DNA of 64,000 nt from the NCBI RefSeq assembly GCF_029633865.1, contig NC_079211.1:144456998-144520997 (forward strand), given 5' to 3'. Shown one piece after another: positions 1 through 8,482 of the stretch. The position numbers and the translations under genes were made by a program. The notes below the pieces were generated by a model. The model ran no database searches. It saw nothing but the letters and a program-made list of their open reading frames with translations, and had not been told where the DNA came from. How positions within the stretch are numbered: the stretch's first letter is position 1; each line of letters starts with the position of its first letter. The stretch is from Lampris incognitus (Eukaryota > Chordata > Actinopteri > Lampriformes > Lampridae).

Positions 1-269
1 CACCCAGTGATTAAAGTGGGCCGGAGCTCCCCGGATCCCGACACCGGCACTTCCCCTCCTCCTCCTCCTCCCCCCCCCCCAAGTCAACCGGAGCTGAGAT
101 CCGGCGGCACTCTGTAGACAGGAGTAATTTCAACCTTTTTGTCACAGTAAAGTTTAAAACAAAAAAACATGGTGCAGCCAATTCACAAGCATTACAAAAC
201 AAATCGCAAATAAAGTCGCTCTTCTATTTTTATACTACTTTACTTTTTCTAAAAGTTTGAACGATATCG

Positions 270-447
270 CGTCCTCACGTGACCCGCACCCGCCTGCTGT
301 GTGGCTTCACCAGTCTTGACGTCAGAAGAGACTGGCTTCACACTCACGGGTCAGGGTCAGTTCACCGCACCAGGCAGACAAGACTCGAGAGAGCGTCAAC
401 CTGCTACCTGCACTATTATCCTGGACTGGGGGACACAAAGAGTGAGT
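270..447 (+). promoter_or_regulatory. Possible promoter/first-exon segment with E-box, CRE and splice donor
   Basis: An E-box of the USF type (CACGTGAC) lies at 276-283 and a complete palindromic CRE (TGACGTCA) at 317-324. A splice-donor-like GTGAGT follows at 442-447. This order would fit a CREB/USF-responsive promoter with a non-coding first exon ending at 441. No TATA box or coding exon is evident. The functional reading is inference; only the motifs are seen. Confidence 0.3.
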
Positions 448-537
448 ATCTTCCGTGTATTTCCAATAGTATTTCCAATAGTTTTGTCTAGCTCTGCTGT
501 GGTTTTCATTCAAGCGACTAACGTTAGCAAAGGTAAC

Positions 538-560
538 GCTAGCTAGCTAGCTAGCTAGCT
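538..560. repeat. (AGCT)n microsatellite, self-complementary
   Basis: About six tandem tetranucleotide units. Each unit is its own reverse complement, so the tract can form a cruciform or hairpin. Degenerate GCTAGCTAGTTG copies continue to about 610. Confidence 0.85.
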
Positions 561-1011
561 ATCTTCCACCCGGTAACGTTGCTAGCTAGTTGCTGACGTT
601 GCTGGCTAGTTGTGGCACTTTCAACTAATACAAAAGACTGATTAAAATGCATTTCAATTTTTACATTGAACATGTAGCCAGTGATTTATTGAGCATGTAG
701 TGTGTGCGTGTTCGTAGGGTTAATTTCCTAATTTGAGACGCAGTATTGAGGCCGACTATCACTCCCGCACTTACTGTAATATATTCGCTATATTATCTGG
801 ATGTATCCTATACTGCTAATATATCCATAACAGTGATTTGAGCCGAAGACCAATTCCCAACGTCTTGTCCTCTTTATTGTAGCTCTCCGACTGTCGCAGC
901 AGTCAACATCCGGGGTATATGAGAGCCTAGCTTAACCACCACTAGGTAGCGCTGTTGGTCTACTACACTTACCAAAATCCCACTTTAACCCCTGGTCCCA
1001 CCCCTTAGCCA
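561..1011. other. Gene-free stretch, no clear feature
   Basis: AT-moderate unique-looking sequence with short stem-like TATA/ATATCC runs. I see no exon, RNA gene or recognisable repeat. Confidence 0.5.
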
Positions 1012-1213
1012 AGGTGTCTACTTAGAGTAGTCCCCGGCCGGACCGTCAAGGCCGGGGATCCCACTTTTGACACCAATGTAGCGAATTCGGGGGACAGCCC
1101 GGGAACCGCCGCAGCCGGGACGCGAACCCGTGTCGCCCGCACCACGGGAGGCATCGCTAACCGCTCGACTAAAGGGTCCGACCTAACGGATTTACTCGTC
1201 CATGCACGTTACA
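1012..1213 (-). mobile_element. Partial TRIM-like LTR element with tRNA-like LTR
   Basis: A terminal repeat of 137 bp lies at 1077-1213, beginning TGTAGCG and ending GTTACA. Just left of it, CCCACTTTTGACACCA ends at 1075; read on the minus strand this is a primer-binding site directly after the LTR, matching the 3' end of a tRNA-Leu of the CTTCTGACA(CCA) type with one mismatch. A short remnant of the second LTR is recognisable at about 1012-1030 (GCCAAGGTGTCTACTTA, shared with the copy at 8541). On the minus strand the LTR contains an A-box-like AGTCGAGCGGTTAGCG and a B-box GGTTCGCGTCCC. The internal part is only about 46 bp, so the element cannot code. Confidence 0.65.
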
Positions 1214-1414
1214 CTAATAAGGGAAATACAAAAGCAAAGGAGCATTATTGTACAGAAACAAATGAACACTCTGTGCTCCATGACACGGCGCCACTCAACA
1301 CGAGGGACAGGAAGTAAATAGAAACAGGAAGTCCGAAAACGGCGCGCCGCGTGGCACCGCTCGCGGCCAGTTAGGACGTTCCAATAGGAAGTAAAGCAGC
1401 GAGAGTTGCGTTGA

Positions 1415-2000
1415 TTGTCTTACATTTTATTTATCTCTAAACACTTATTACGTTTTTTGTTTCCTATGACACCAAGTGGATATTTGTGTTGTCTGTTTTT
1501 GTGTTACCAATCTCCCAGTGATTAGCTTTTGAGTGTTTGTCAACACGCCTATGTGATTCATCTAATGAGGCAAATTATCCCACCTCTTTCCACATCACTT
1601 CTACCTTTACCACCAGGGGGGGTCAAAGGAATACGCGGTTGTTGTGGTTTTTAATTTCACCCATTTATTTCTGTCTCTTGCCGAATAAGTGAAACAGTGA
1701 GGGGCGGGGCTGTTATCGACTATCCCCGTGACGAGCTGAGCCGAGCAAGGCAGCGTGCAGAGCAGTTGCAGGGAAGCAGAGAGGTAAAAAAAAAAACAAA
1801 ACAGAAACGAGATATTTGTGTCTTGTGAGATTATTTGTGAGATCTATTTATTCATGGTGCACGTGATTACAGGATGTTTTTCTTTTTTCTTTCATGAACT
1901 TTCGATGTCCCCCCCCCCTTTTATTGTTCACAGTAGTTGAGTTTGTATTGTGCAGCACGACGTGCATTGAAACTGAACTACACGGTACAGTGGGACTCAT
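1415..2000 (+). mobile_element. LINE 3' UTR relic, same family as the element at 24410-27105
   Basis: Blocks at 1420-1500 and 1835-1995 align by eye with 26625-26720 and 26735-26890, the 3' untranslated part of the Jockey-type LINE further right. Shared words include TTTATTTATCTCTAAACA, GTGGATATTTG and GAGTTTGTATTGTGCAGC. About 330 bp of unrelated sequence separates the two blocks here, suggesting a later insertion. No coding part is present. Confidence 0.55.
1735..1786. repeat. Direct-repeat unit shared with 2446-2492
   Basis: AGCAAGGCAGCG, GCAGAGCAG and AAGCAGAGAGGT occur in the same order here and at 2446-2492, about 710 bp apart. It is either part of an unrecognised dispersed repeat or a local duplication at the broken end of the YqaJ pseudogene. 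Confidence 0.6.
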
Positions 2001-2440
2001 TTAACTTTCTAGAACAATTACTGTAGCTAATACAAGGCACGACATCCCAGTGCTGATCATTTATCTTTATTACACTGAGTTAAAACACGCCAAATGACAA
2101 CAACCACTGTCAAAACGCTCGATACAGAGAGAAAAACGAGACATCCCAGGGAGAAATAGATGAAGGAGCAGAGGGAGTTCACAGACAATTGGAATCGTTA
2201 TAATTACAATTAAAATAAGTTCCCCTTCCAATCAAACATTGGAAAATGTAAGGAAAGTATTGCTCTTGCAACTGCTTATAACCTTTTTTATTTGTTTTAA
2301 CTCAAACTTCATTTAACCATGTTATGTGATCTGCCACTTCAGTGAACTTTAACAACAGATATTAGTGCGCTACAGAAAAGTACAGATAAACATTGAAACA
2401 CGCAGTATTACCCGATACACTACCACTGACCGGCCCTGTA
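2001..2440. other. Gene-free stretch between LINE relic and YqaJ pseudogene
   Basis: AT-rich, with no recognisable gene or element. It might hold the lost 3' end of the YqaJ-type gene on the minus strand, but nothing aligns by eye. Confidence 0.4.
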
Positions 2441-2569
2441 ACACGCTGAGCAAGGCAGCGGGCAGAGCAGCTGCAGGAAAGCAGAGAGGTGAAAAGAAAG
2501 AAAAGAAACAATATCTTTCTGTGATGGTGGCTGTGATTTCTTTGTCTCTGGGAAGCCTCTGTCTTCCTG

Positions 2570-4446
2570 AGTGTTGACAACAAAGTCACGCCCTTCAAGT
2601 CCAGAAATTGACAGCTGACCCTGGATCTGCCGAAAGTACGGATGGGATTTCCTCAGTGTATGCGTGCCCTCGCTGATCTTAATGTGTGGGCAGGCCACAT
2701 AACTCGAAACATTTGGGCATTTGATTTCAACAAGGCCAAACTCTGGCTGCCCTGTTGGGTCATACGCTATGCCACCAGGTGGTGACCCCATCCGAGGTGC
2801 GTCAGGGCGGATAAGGAACCCACAAGGATATCGATTAACCTCCCTTGCTCTGCAGTACTCTTCTACTACTGCATGTCCAGCCCTCTCCTCACGTCTGCAG
2901 TCTGATGGCTGGGTCTCAGAAGCCTTTTTGCCAGATTTTCAGTAGAGGTCTGCCCCCTGGTGTGACAGACCTCTCTGAATTTGGTGGAGGCGACACAGGA
3001 GTGCCTTAGTTGCTGCCGCTCTACACAGGAACTCTGCCGTTTTGCGCTGTTCTCCGTTTTGTGGGCTGTCTCGAATGATGTTGCCAGGGACATCATGTGG
3101 AGCTGCTGATGCTCGGAGCAGATGAAGGGACAGGTAGAGGGTCCAGAAAGTGGCAGCTGTGGGGGAGAAGGGGCATCTGAGTGTGGATGGGTTTTCGGCA
3201 CTGTCTTTGTTGGCAAGTGACAGGACAGCACACTTCCTTCTTGCACTTTACCGAACTTACATTAAATTACATTGCAGTCATTTAGCCCACGCTTTTATCC
3301 AAAGCGACTTACAATAAGTGCACCATTTAACGTAGGAAATCAGGAGAACTACTAGTCATCAGAGGTCATAAGTGCACCTAAACAAGCATCTAAGAGCAAA
3401 ACCAGTGCTACAGTAAAAGCGCAAGAAAGAGATTTTTTTTGTTTTTGTTTTTTAAATGAGTGAATACAATAAGAGCTAAGAAAAAGTAACCGGGTAGTAG
3501 TTCTTGAAGAGGTGAGTTCTCAACCTGCACTGAAAGATGGGCAGCGACTCGGCTGTCCTGACATCAGTGGGGAGTTCATTCCACCACTGTGGGGCCAGGA
3601 CAGAAAAGAGCCGTGACCGGGTCGATCGGCAGCAGGGGCCTCTGAGCGACGGGGCAACCGGGCGTCCCGAGGCAGCAGAGCGAAGTGGTCGGGTGGGGGT
3701 GTAGGGCTTGACCATGACCTGGAGATAGGAAGGAGCTGTTCCTTTCACTGCCCTGTAGGCTAGCACCGGAGTCTCAAACTGGATGCGAGCAGCTACTGGG
3801 AGCCAGTGTAGGGACATGAGAAGGGGAGTTGTGTGGGAGAACTTAGGGCGGTTGAACACCAGACGAGCTGCAGCTTTCTGAACAAGCTCCAGAGGTCTGA
3901 TGGCCGACGCCGGGGCGCCAGCAAGGGGGGAGTTTCTGTAGTCCAGCCGGGAGACGACCAGATCCTGAATGAGCACCTGTGCCGTCTCGTCGGTGAGGAA
4001 TGGGCGAATCCTCCTGATGTTATCTGCAGGAGCAGGTGACCGGTGCAACGTTTTCAGCAAACGACAGTTGGTCGTCCAGGATCACACCCAGATTCCTCAC
4101 AGTCCGAGTTGGCGTCACCACGGTGTTGTCAATGGTGATGGCCAGGTCTCGGTGCAGGCAACCTTTCCCCGGGAGGAACATCAGCTCCGTCTTGTCCAGA
4201 TTGAGCTTCAGGTGGTGTGTCGCCACCCACTCCGAGATGCCAGTCAAGCACGCAGCAATGCATGTCTCTACTTGTGTGTCAGAGGGAGGACAAGATCAGC
4301 TGGAGTCTACTAGAGGCACACTACCGGCTATGGTTGTAGTTGTTAAGACAGGAGCCATGTCACTAGAGAGGTCACTGTAGACCTCGTCCACCCTGAGTGT
4401 GGAAAGTTCAGGCAGAGGTGAACTGACTCCCTTATACAAGTTGCTC
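2570..4446 (-). pseudogene. Exon D: YqaJ/Cas4-like nuclease exon, split by an L2 LINE
   Basis: The exon opens after acceptor TTCATAG as SNLYKGVSSPLPELSTLRVD and runs to 4316, where an L2 interrupts it. On the far side (3253 leftwards) the frame resumes as GKVQEGSVLSCHLPTKTVPK. Recognisable YqaJ landmarks follow: ASTKFREVCHTRGQ, LAKRLLRPSHQTA, a one-base frameshift near 2870, YPCGFLIRPDAPRMGSPPGG, then YDPTGQPEFGLVEIKCPNV with the acidic/lysine core (E-x-K), and YFRQIQGQLSISG plus DFVVNTQED. Similarity fades after about 2570, so the C-terminus is lost. The enzyme would have been a PD-(D/E)XK exonuclease. Confidence 0.72.
3254..4315 (-). mobile_element. 5'-truncated L2-clade LINE (fish L2/Maui type)
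   Basis: Minus-strand reading gives the C-terminal part of an L2 reverse-transcriptase protein in two frames: TGISEWVATHHLKLNLDKTE with VRNLGVILDDQLSF, then LIQDLVVSRLDYRNSPLAG, VQKAAARLVFNRPKFSHTTP, SLHWLPVAARIQF and LAYRAVKGTAPSYLQ. The 3' tail with the L2 words CGCTTTTATCC and AAAGCGACTTACAA lies at 3285-3315. An imperfect 11-bp target duplication flanks it (3243-3253 and 4316-4326, GCACtttACCG-like, two differences). It sits inside exon D of the YqaJ pseudogene. It has no N-terminal domains and is dead. Confidence 0.85.
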
Positions 4447-4776
4447 CTATGAAAAAGACAAATAAAAACAGATGAACTCATTGTTTGCATAAAGTAAGCT
4501 AAAGCGTACATTCAAATGAAACACCTGAGAATAAAGAAATACCTTATTTGTATTTAAGGAGCAGTGGAAAGACCTTATTTGTGTGAAAAGCCTGAAAATA
4601 TCGGATTTGGACTTCCTTGCTTGATCGACTGACAGTATGAATACTACCAATAAATGCTAAAATAAAATGTATCCTATAATGTAGCAGATGATTACTTTAT
4701 CTGATATCTTTCTGGTAAGATTACTAAAAAAATATATTTTAATAATAATAATGATAATAGTAATAACAAGAACAAC

Positions 4777-4856
4777 CTGATGCCTTCTACCAGTCTCCTT
4801 TCCTGAGGTCTGGCTGAAAGAATCACCATGTCATTTACCAGGCCAGGGTTAACACC
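4777..4856 (-). pseudogene. Exon C: short linker exon of the SWIM/YqaJ pseudogene
   Basis: An 80-nt open segment encoding GVNPGLVNDMVILSARPQER and RLVEGI, leaving two bases that join the first base of exon D to make an arginine codon. The acceptor is GAATTCAG. The donor is a weakened GTTGTT. Frame continuity with exons B and D is the main evidence that it belongs. Confidence 0.6.
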
Positions 4857-4943
4857 CTGAATTCAAACAAAAACAAGTTTTCTATTAACATAAACAAATA
4901 TCCATAAATAAAATAAAAGTACCATGCTAAGAAAGGTAGTTAC

Positions 4944-5138
4944 CATGGTTCTTGGTTTGTGCCACCTCTGTTCAGTTTCCGTGCAGCTGTGTGTTGGGGG
5001 AACAGAGGTGGTCTTCAGCTGGGAATAAAGTGCAGTCTGGTAAAGCAGTGCTGCCACATGGCTGCATCAAGCTGTACCTGCCACACAGGTACACGGGCAG
5101 CTTTGTAGCTGCACAGGATGGGAATCCCTAAACACAAT
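4944..5138 (-). pseudogene. Exon B: SWIM zinc-finger exon
   Basis: A 195-nt phase-0 exon bounded by acceptor TTTTCACAG and donor GTAACT. It encodes CPCTCVAGTA, a stop, then CSHVAALLYQTALYS: the CxC...CxH pattern of a SWIM zinc finger, a fold used for DNA or protein binding. It ends in QRWHKPRTM, a typical post-SWIM motif of the family. A TGA inside the zinc finger disables it. All four metal ligands are otherwise preserved. Confidence 0.7.
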
Positions 5139-5179
5139 CTGTGAAAATACACATAGCTGTTACAACAGACGTGTTCCCT

Positions 5180-5520
5180 TATTTACGCGCCAGATGTGCG
5201 TGCGCAGACTGTGAGGCAAGAAGGGGCCACGAGTCTTGTGTTTGTAAACGTTACTACGCTCATTTCCAAAGAGGGCATCGCGGAGAAATTGATTGAAAAC
5301 GAAACGAAACGCCTCACAGTCGTTGCGATGTCGGATGTACAAATCGTAAAGATGGTAAAAAACAAGCCTCTGCATTTTTATCGCATGCCGACAGGGAAAA
5401 CTCCAATCGAAAAACGAAGAAGACAAGCGTGGATTCATGCCATCCGCTGGGAGGACCGGAAGACGTGGTCAGGAGAGCAAATACCAAACGCCAAGATTTC
5501 CGGAGAACATTTCATATCCG
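5180..5520 (+). pseudogene. THAP-domain first exon (degenerate)
   Basis: The open frame contains LHFYRMPTGKTPIEKRRRQA, WIHAIRWEDRKTWSGEQI and KISGEHFISG, followed at once by a GTACGT splice donor at 5521. This is the second half of a C2CH THAP DNA-binding domain as seen in fish transposon-derived proteins. The zinc-binding cysteines are missing: the N-terminal pair lies in a degraded segment, and the CxxHF motif reads SGEHF. It lies on the opposite strand inside the intron between exons A and B of the YqaJ pseudogene. Its upstream sequence (GATGTGCGTGCGCAGACTGT) resembles, in inverted orientation, that upstream of exon A. Confidence 0.65.
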
Positions 5521-5805
5521 GTACGTGTCCGTTTCTTGCACAAATAAGTATCGTGATCGAACATACGTAAGCAGCAGCTCTAAATGTGATATACTGTCCT
5601 AGCAGAGCAACTGCCAAGCCAAAGTGTGAGTTGTTAATGCCGAGCCTTCCTCAAGTCTGACACCGAGTCCGTCAGCTTTCTTGTGTCGTGATGTTTGAGG
5701 TCAGAATTTGACCCCAGCCTCGATCTCATAACCGTACAAACAATTCAACTTGTGTTGAATAGAAACAATTCAGCCGTACAAACAATTACAACTACGAGGG
5801 CTTAC

Positions 5806-7163
5806 CTTTGATTTGATGAAGCAAAACTTGTTTTCCCCAGTCTTGGACATGTGACTCGTGCGCCTTCACTGATTCTTTCCTAAATATACTTGGCGTGTCT
5901 ATGAGGTGTTCAGTCACATCCCTCCAGCCGATGTTTGGCAACTTGGTGATACGATGCCTCCCTGCCAGATGAGCTAAATCATTTCTACGCCCGCTTCGAC
6001 GAGGACAATACTGACCCAGCCACAAAAATCCCCAGCCACCCAGAAAACCAGGTGCTCACTCTATCGATCACAGAGGTCAGAGAATCACTGCACTGATTGA
6101 ACACAAGGAAGGCCACCGGACCGGACGGCATACCGGGTCGGGTCCTCTGGGAATGCTCCAACCAGCTAACTGAGGTCTTCACAACTACTATATTTAACCT
6201 GGTCTAGAAGTTGCAGCCACTCTGCCATACACATCATTGGGGTGGAAGTGGAGTGTGTCTCCCGCTTTAAATCCTTTGGAGTCCACATCAGCAAGGAACT
6301 TTCCTGGACATCAAACACCCAGGCCCTTGTGAAAAAGGCCCAACAACGCCTGCATTTCCTGAGGAGGCTGAGAAGCGCCCATCTATCCCCCAAAATTCTC
6401 AACAACTTCTACCACTAGGCCACAGAGAGCATCCTGACCAGCTGCATCTCAGTGTGGTATGTCAACTGCACCTCAGTAGACCAGAAAGCTCTGCAGCGAG
6501 TTGTCAAGGCCGCCCAGCATATCACCGGTACCCAGCTCCCAGCCATAAAAGACATTTATCACAAACGCTGCCTTCCAAGGGGTCTCAGAGATCCCACCCA
6601 CCTCAACCATGGACTGTTCTTCCCCCTGCGCTCTGGGAGGCGCTACAGGAGCCTCAGAGCCCACACTACCAGGCTCAAAAACAGCTTCTTTCCCCAAGCT
6701 GTTGCCCACCTGAACCTGGCTACCCACTGAATGTCTGTGGATATTTTTGAATATTTTGTACTCTTGCTCTTTTTTTTAAACTTATTTTTAGCTTTTGGCC
6801 TTCGTCTGTGTATATCTCCTACTGTGTTTGCTGTGTTTGACTGTGTCTTGCACTGTTTGGTGAAGCTGCAACCCTTATTTCATTTTTAACATGTGCCTGC
6901 ACATTGTTTTTAATGACAATACATTGAATTGAATTGAATTGAATTGGTATCACTTGTCCACTGAGCTTCAGCAGCATGAATGGATCGGGGTGTTTTTTCC
7001 CGTGCTTAGCATAAGTTTCAACTCGTAATGCTTTCTGCCTTCCTTGCGTAGACCTTCAACACATTCTGGGGTTTCCATTTTCTCAAATTTCTAAATTTTC
7101 TTCATTTAATTCGAAGTTTTATACGCTTTCATCTGTGAGTTTCGTAGGTTGTTTCTCGGCCAT
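5806..7163 (-). pseudogene. Exon A: N-terminal exon of the SWIM/YqaJ pseudogene, split by a LINE
   Basis: A start-like ATG lies at 7163-7161 (MAEKQPTKLTDESV, then a stop). A lysine/glutamate-rich segment follows after a frameshift (METPECVEGLRKEGRKHYEL, about 7078-7020), running to 6947 as FMLLKLSGQVI. It resumes left of the inserted LINE at 5967 as GRHRITKLPNIGW and WRDVTEHLIDTPSIF, a stretch I recognise as preceding the SWIM domain in this family. It ends at 5806 with a good donor. Stops near the start and the LINE at 5968-6945 make it non-functional. Confidence 0.62.
5968..6945 (+). mobile_element. Internally deleted Jockey-superfamily LINE with (GAATT)n tail
   Basis: The left part encodes DELNHFYARFDEDNTDPATK and RKATGPDGIPGRVLWECSNQ, the entry to the reverse transcriptase domain. 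After a deletion near 6207 the frame fragments give the C-terminus: KKAQQRLHFLRRLR, SVWYVNCTSVDQKALQRVVK and LPAIKDIYHKRCLPRG, ending in SGRRYRSLRAHTTRLKNSFF. A 3' UTR follows and the element ends in TTGAATTGAATTGAATTG at 6933-6946. It is inserted into exon A of the YqaJ pseudogene. The catalytic core is deleted. The clade (CR1/Rex1-like) is uncertain. Confidence 0.75.
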
Positions 7164-7179
7164 GTTTTGCCACACGTTC

Positions 7180-7627
7180 TGCGCGCGCATCTTGTTTACA
7201 ACGCAGCCTTTACGTCACGTGGTAGGGGGTCTATACTGGACTTGCTGCAAGTGCCGTTAAACATTAAAACATTCTTTTTATAAACAATAAATTAGCGAAC
7301 TTTTGTGATAAAGGAGAATACACGAGTACAGTGAGAAAAATATGAATGACGTATGAATTGATTATATGAATGAGAAAACAAATGAACCAAAAACAAAAAC
7401 AAAAGAACAACAACCCACAGTTGATGTGCACTCATTTGTAAATCAAAACCTGTCGCCAAATCATTACTAATCTCACGTTACTCGTTTAAAATAGTAGGGA
7501 ACACAGACCGTGTGTAAAAGAAGTGACAGAACGCAATATAGTTTCTGTGAATCCCGTTAGTTTTACACATTTTTACACACTAGGGTTATGTATGAGGTAT
7601 CATACGAAATATATATATTTAACGTAG
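7180..7627. other. AT-rich flank between the YqaJ relic and the TRIM element
   Basis: Contains the sequence upstream of the YqaJ exon A start, including GATGCGCGCGCAG near 7180-7195, then AT-rich unique-looking DNA. No gene is seen. Confidence 0.45.
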
Positions 7628-8000
7628 TGTAACCGGTTATTTTCTTGCCCGGTGCGGGATTCGATACGGGGTGTACTGCACCACAAGGCGACATCACTAA
7701 CCGCTCGGCTAAAGGGTCAGACCCGTTAGCTAGGGGCTAACGTGTCTTATTAGTAGTTTATAGTCGTCACCCTCCCCGGAAGCGCGCCCTCGCGGTTTGT
7801 TATTCCCGCGCTCCGAAGAGACTTCTGAGGATCTGCACACTTCCGGATCCCACCGCTGACACCAATGTAACCGGTTATTTTCTTGCCCGGTGCGGGATTC
7901 GATACGAGGTGTACTGCACCACAAGGCGACATTACTAACCGCTCGGCTAAAGGGTCAGACCCATTAACGAGGGGCTAACGTGTCTTATTAGTAGTTTACA
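7628..8000 (-). mobile_element. Complete TRIM-like miniature LTR retrotransposon with tRNA-like LTRs
   Basis: Two near-identical 135-bp direct repeats (7628-7762 and 7866-8000) begin TGTAACC and end TTTAYA, flanking a 103-bp interior. The element is bounded by a 4-bp target duplication GTAG (7624-7627 and 8001-8004). On the minus strand the LTR end GGTTACA is followed within two bases by TGGTGTCAGCGGTGGGAT, a primer-binding site complementary to the 3' end of tRNA-Leu (one mismatch to the CACCGCTGCCACCA type). A purine-rich CGGGGAGGG lies near the other LTR as polypurine tract. Inside each LTR, on the same strand, TTTAGCCGAGCGGTTAG resembles an A box and TATCGAATCCCG a B box. There is no coding capacity, so mobilisation must have been in trans. 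Seen: repeats, duplication, motifs. Inferred: polymerase III competence. Confidence 0.82.
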
Positions 8001-8004
8001 GTAG

Positions 8005-8466
8005 CCTTTAACAGTATGAGATTCATAGCAGTGATATTATTCACAGAAACATTATTGATTTGACGAACAGGAACCTGTCTTATGAGCCAGTCTGCACTAA
8101 CGTTGGCGGTTCCTCATAGCTCTACAGCACTCAGCCCTGATGGACGGTTCTCCTGCAGAGTCCTTGTTTGAAACTGAGACTGGCAATGACCTTAGGAAAG
8201 CTGTAACAGTGACTGACACATAGAAACAACGTTTGCAGTACTAACTCGCCACTACGCTAGCACTGGCTAGTACAAAAGCATGCTGGGTGCTGACATCACA
8301 CGTCCGGATCTTACCTTGGTAATTGTGGATGTAGCTTGAAACGTGACGTTTGAAGCCCTTCTCCTTTTTGGTAACTGCTGTATGGCGTACTTCTCGGATA
8401 ATGCGACTAATTAATTGTGAAGAGACCGAGTGAAAAACACCATTGCGTCGCTGTTGAAGAGAGTGT
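8005..8466. other. Gene-free stretch right of the TRIM element
   Basis: Unique-looking sequence, no recognisable exon or repeat. It ends in the left target duplication of the L1-clade LINE. Confidence 0.45.
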
Positions 8467-8482
8467 GCATATCCACAAGTTT

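Larger units (their letters stand above)
2570..7163 (-). pseudogene. Decayed SWIM zinc-finger / YqaJ-type nuclease gene, four exon remnants
   Basis: Read on the minus strand, four exon remnants occur in the order expected for the SWIM-YqaJ proteins common in fish genomes and carried by some DNA transposons: N-terminal exon (7163 to 5806), SWIM exon (5138 to 4944), a short linker exon (4856 to 4777) and a long exon with the YqaJ/Cas4-like exonuclease domain (4446 to about 2570). Splice signals are visible: donor GTAAG after 5806, acceptor TTTTCACAG before 5138, donor GTAACT after 4944, acceptor GAATTCAG before 4856, acceptor TTCATAG before 4446. Junction phases agree (0, 0, 2). Two LINEs interrupt it (3254-4315 and 5968-6945), and there are stop codons and at least one frameshift. 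It is a pseudogene. Family assignment is from recognised motifs, not a search. Catalytic function is lost. It may be a relic of an ISL2EU-like transposon, whose autonomous members are recalled as coding for THAP and YqaJ proteins. Confidence 0.72.
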
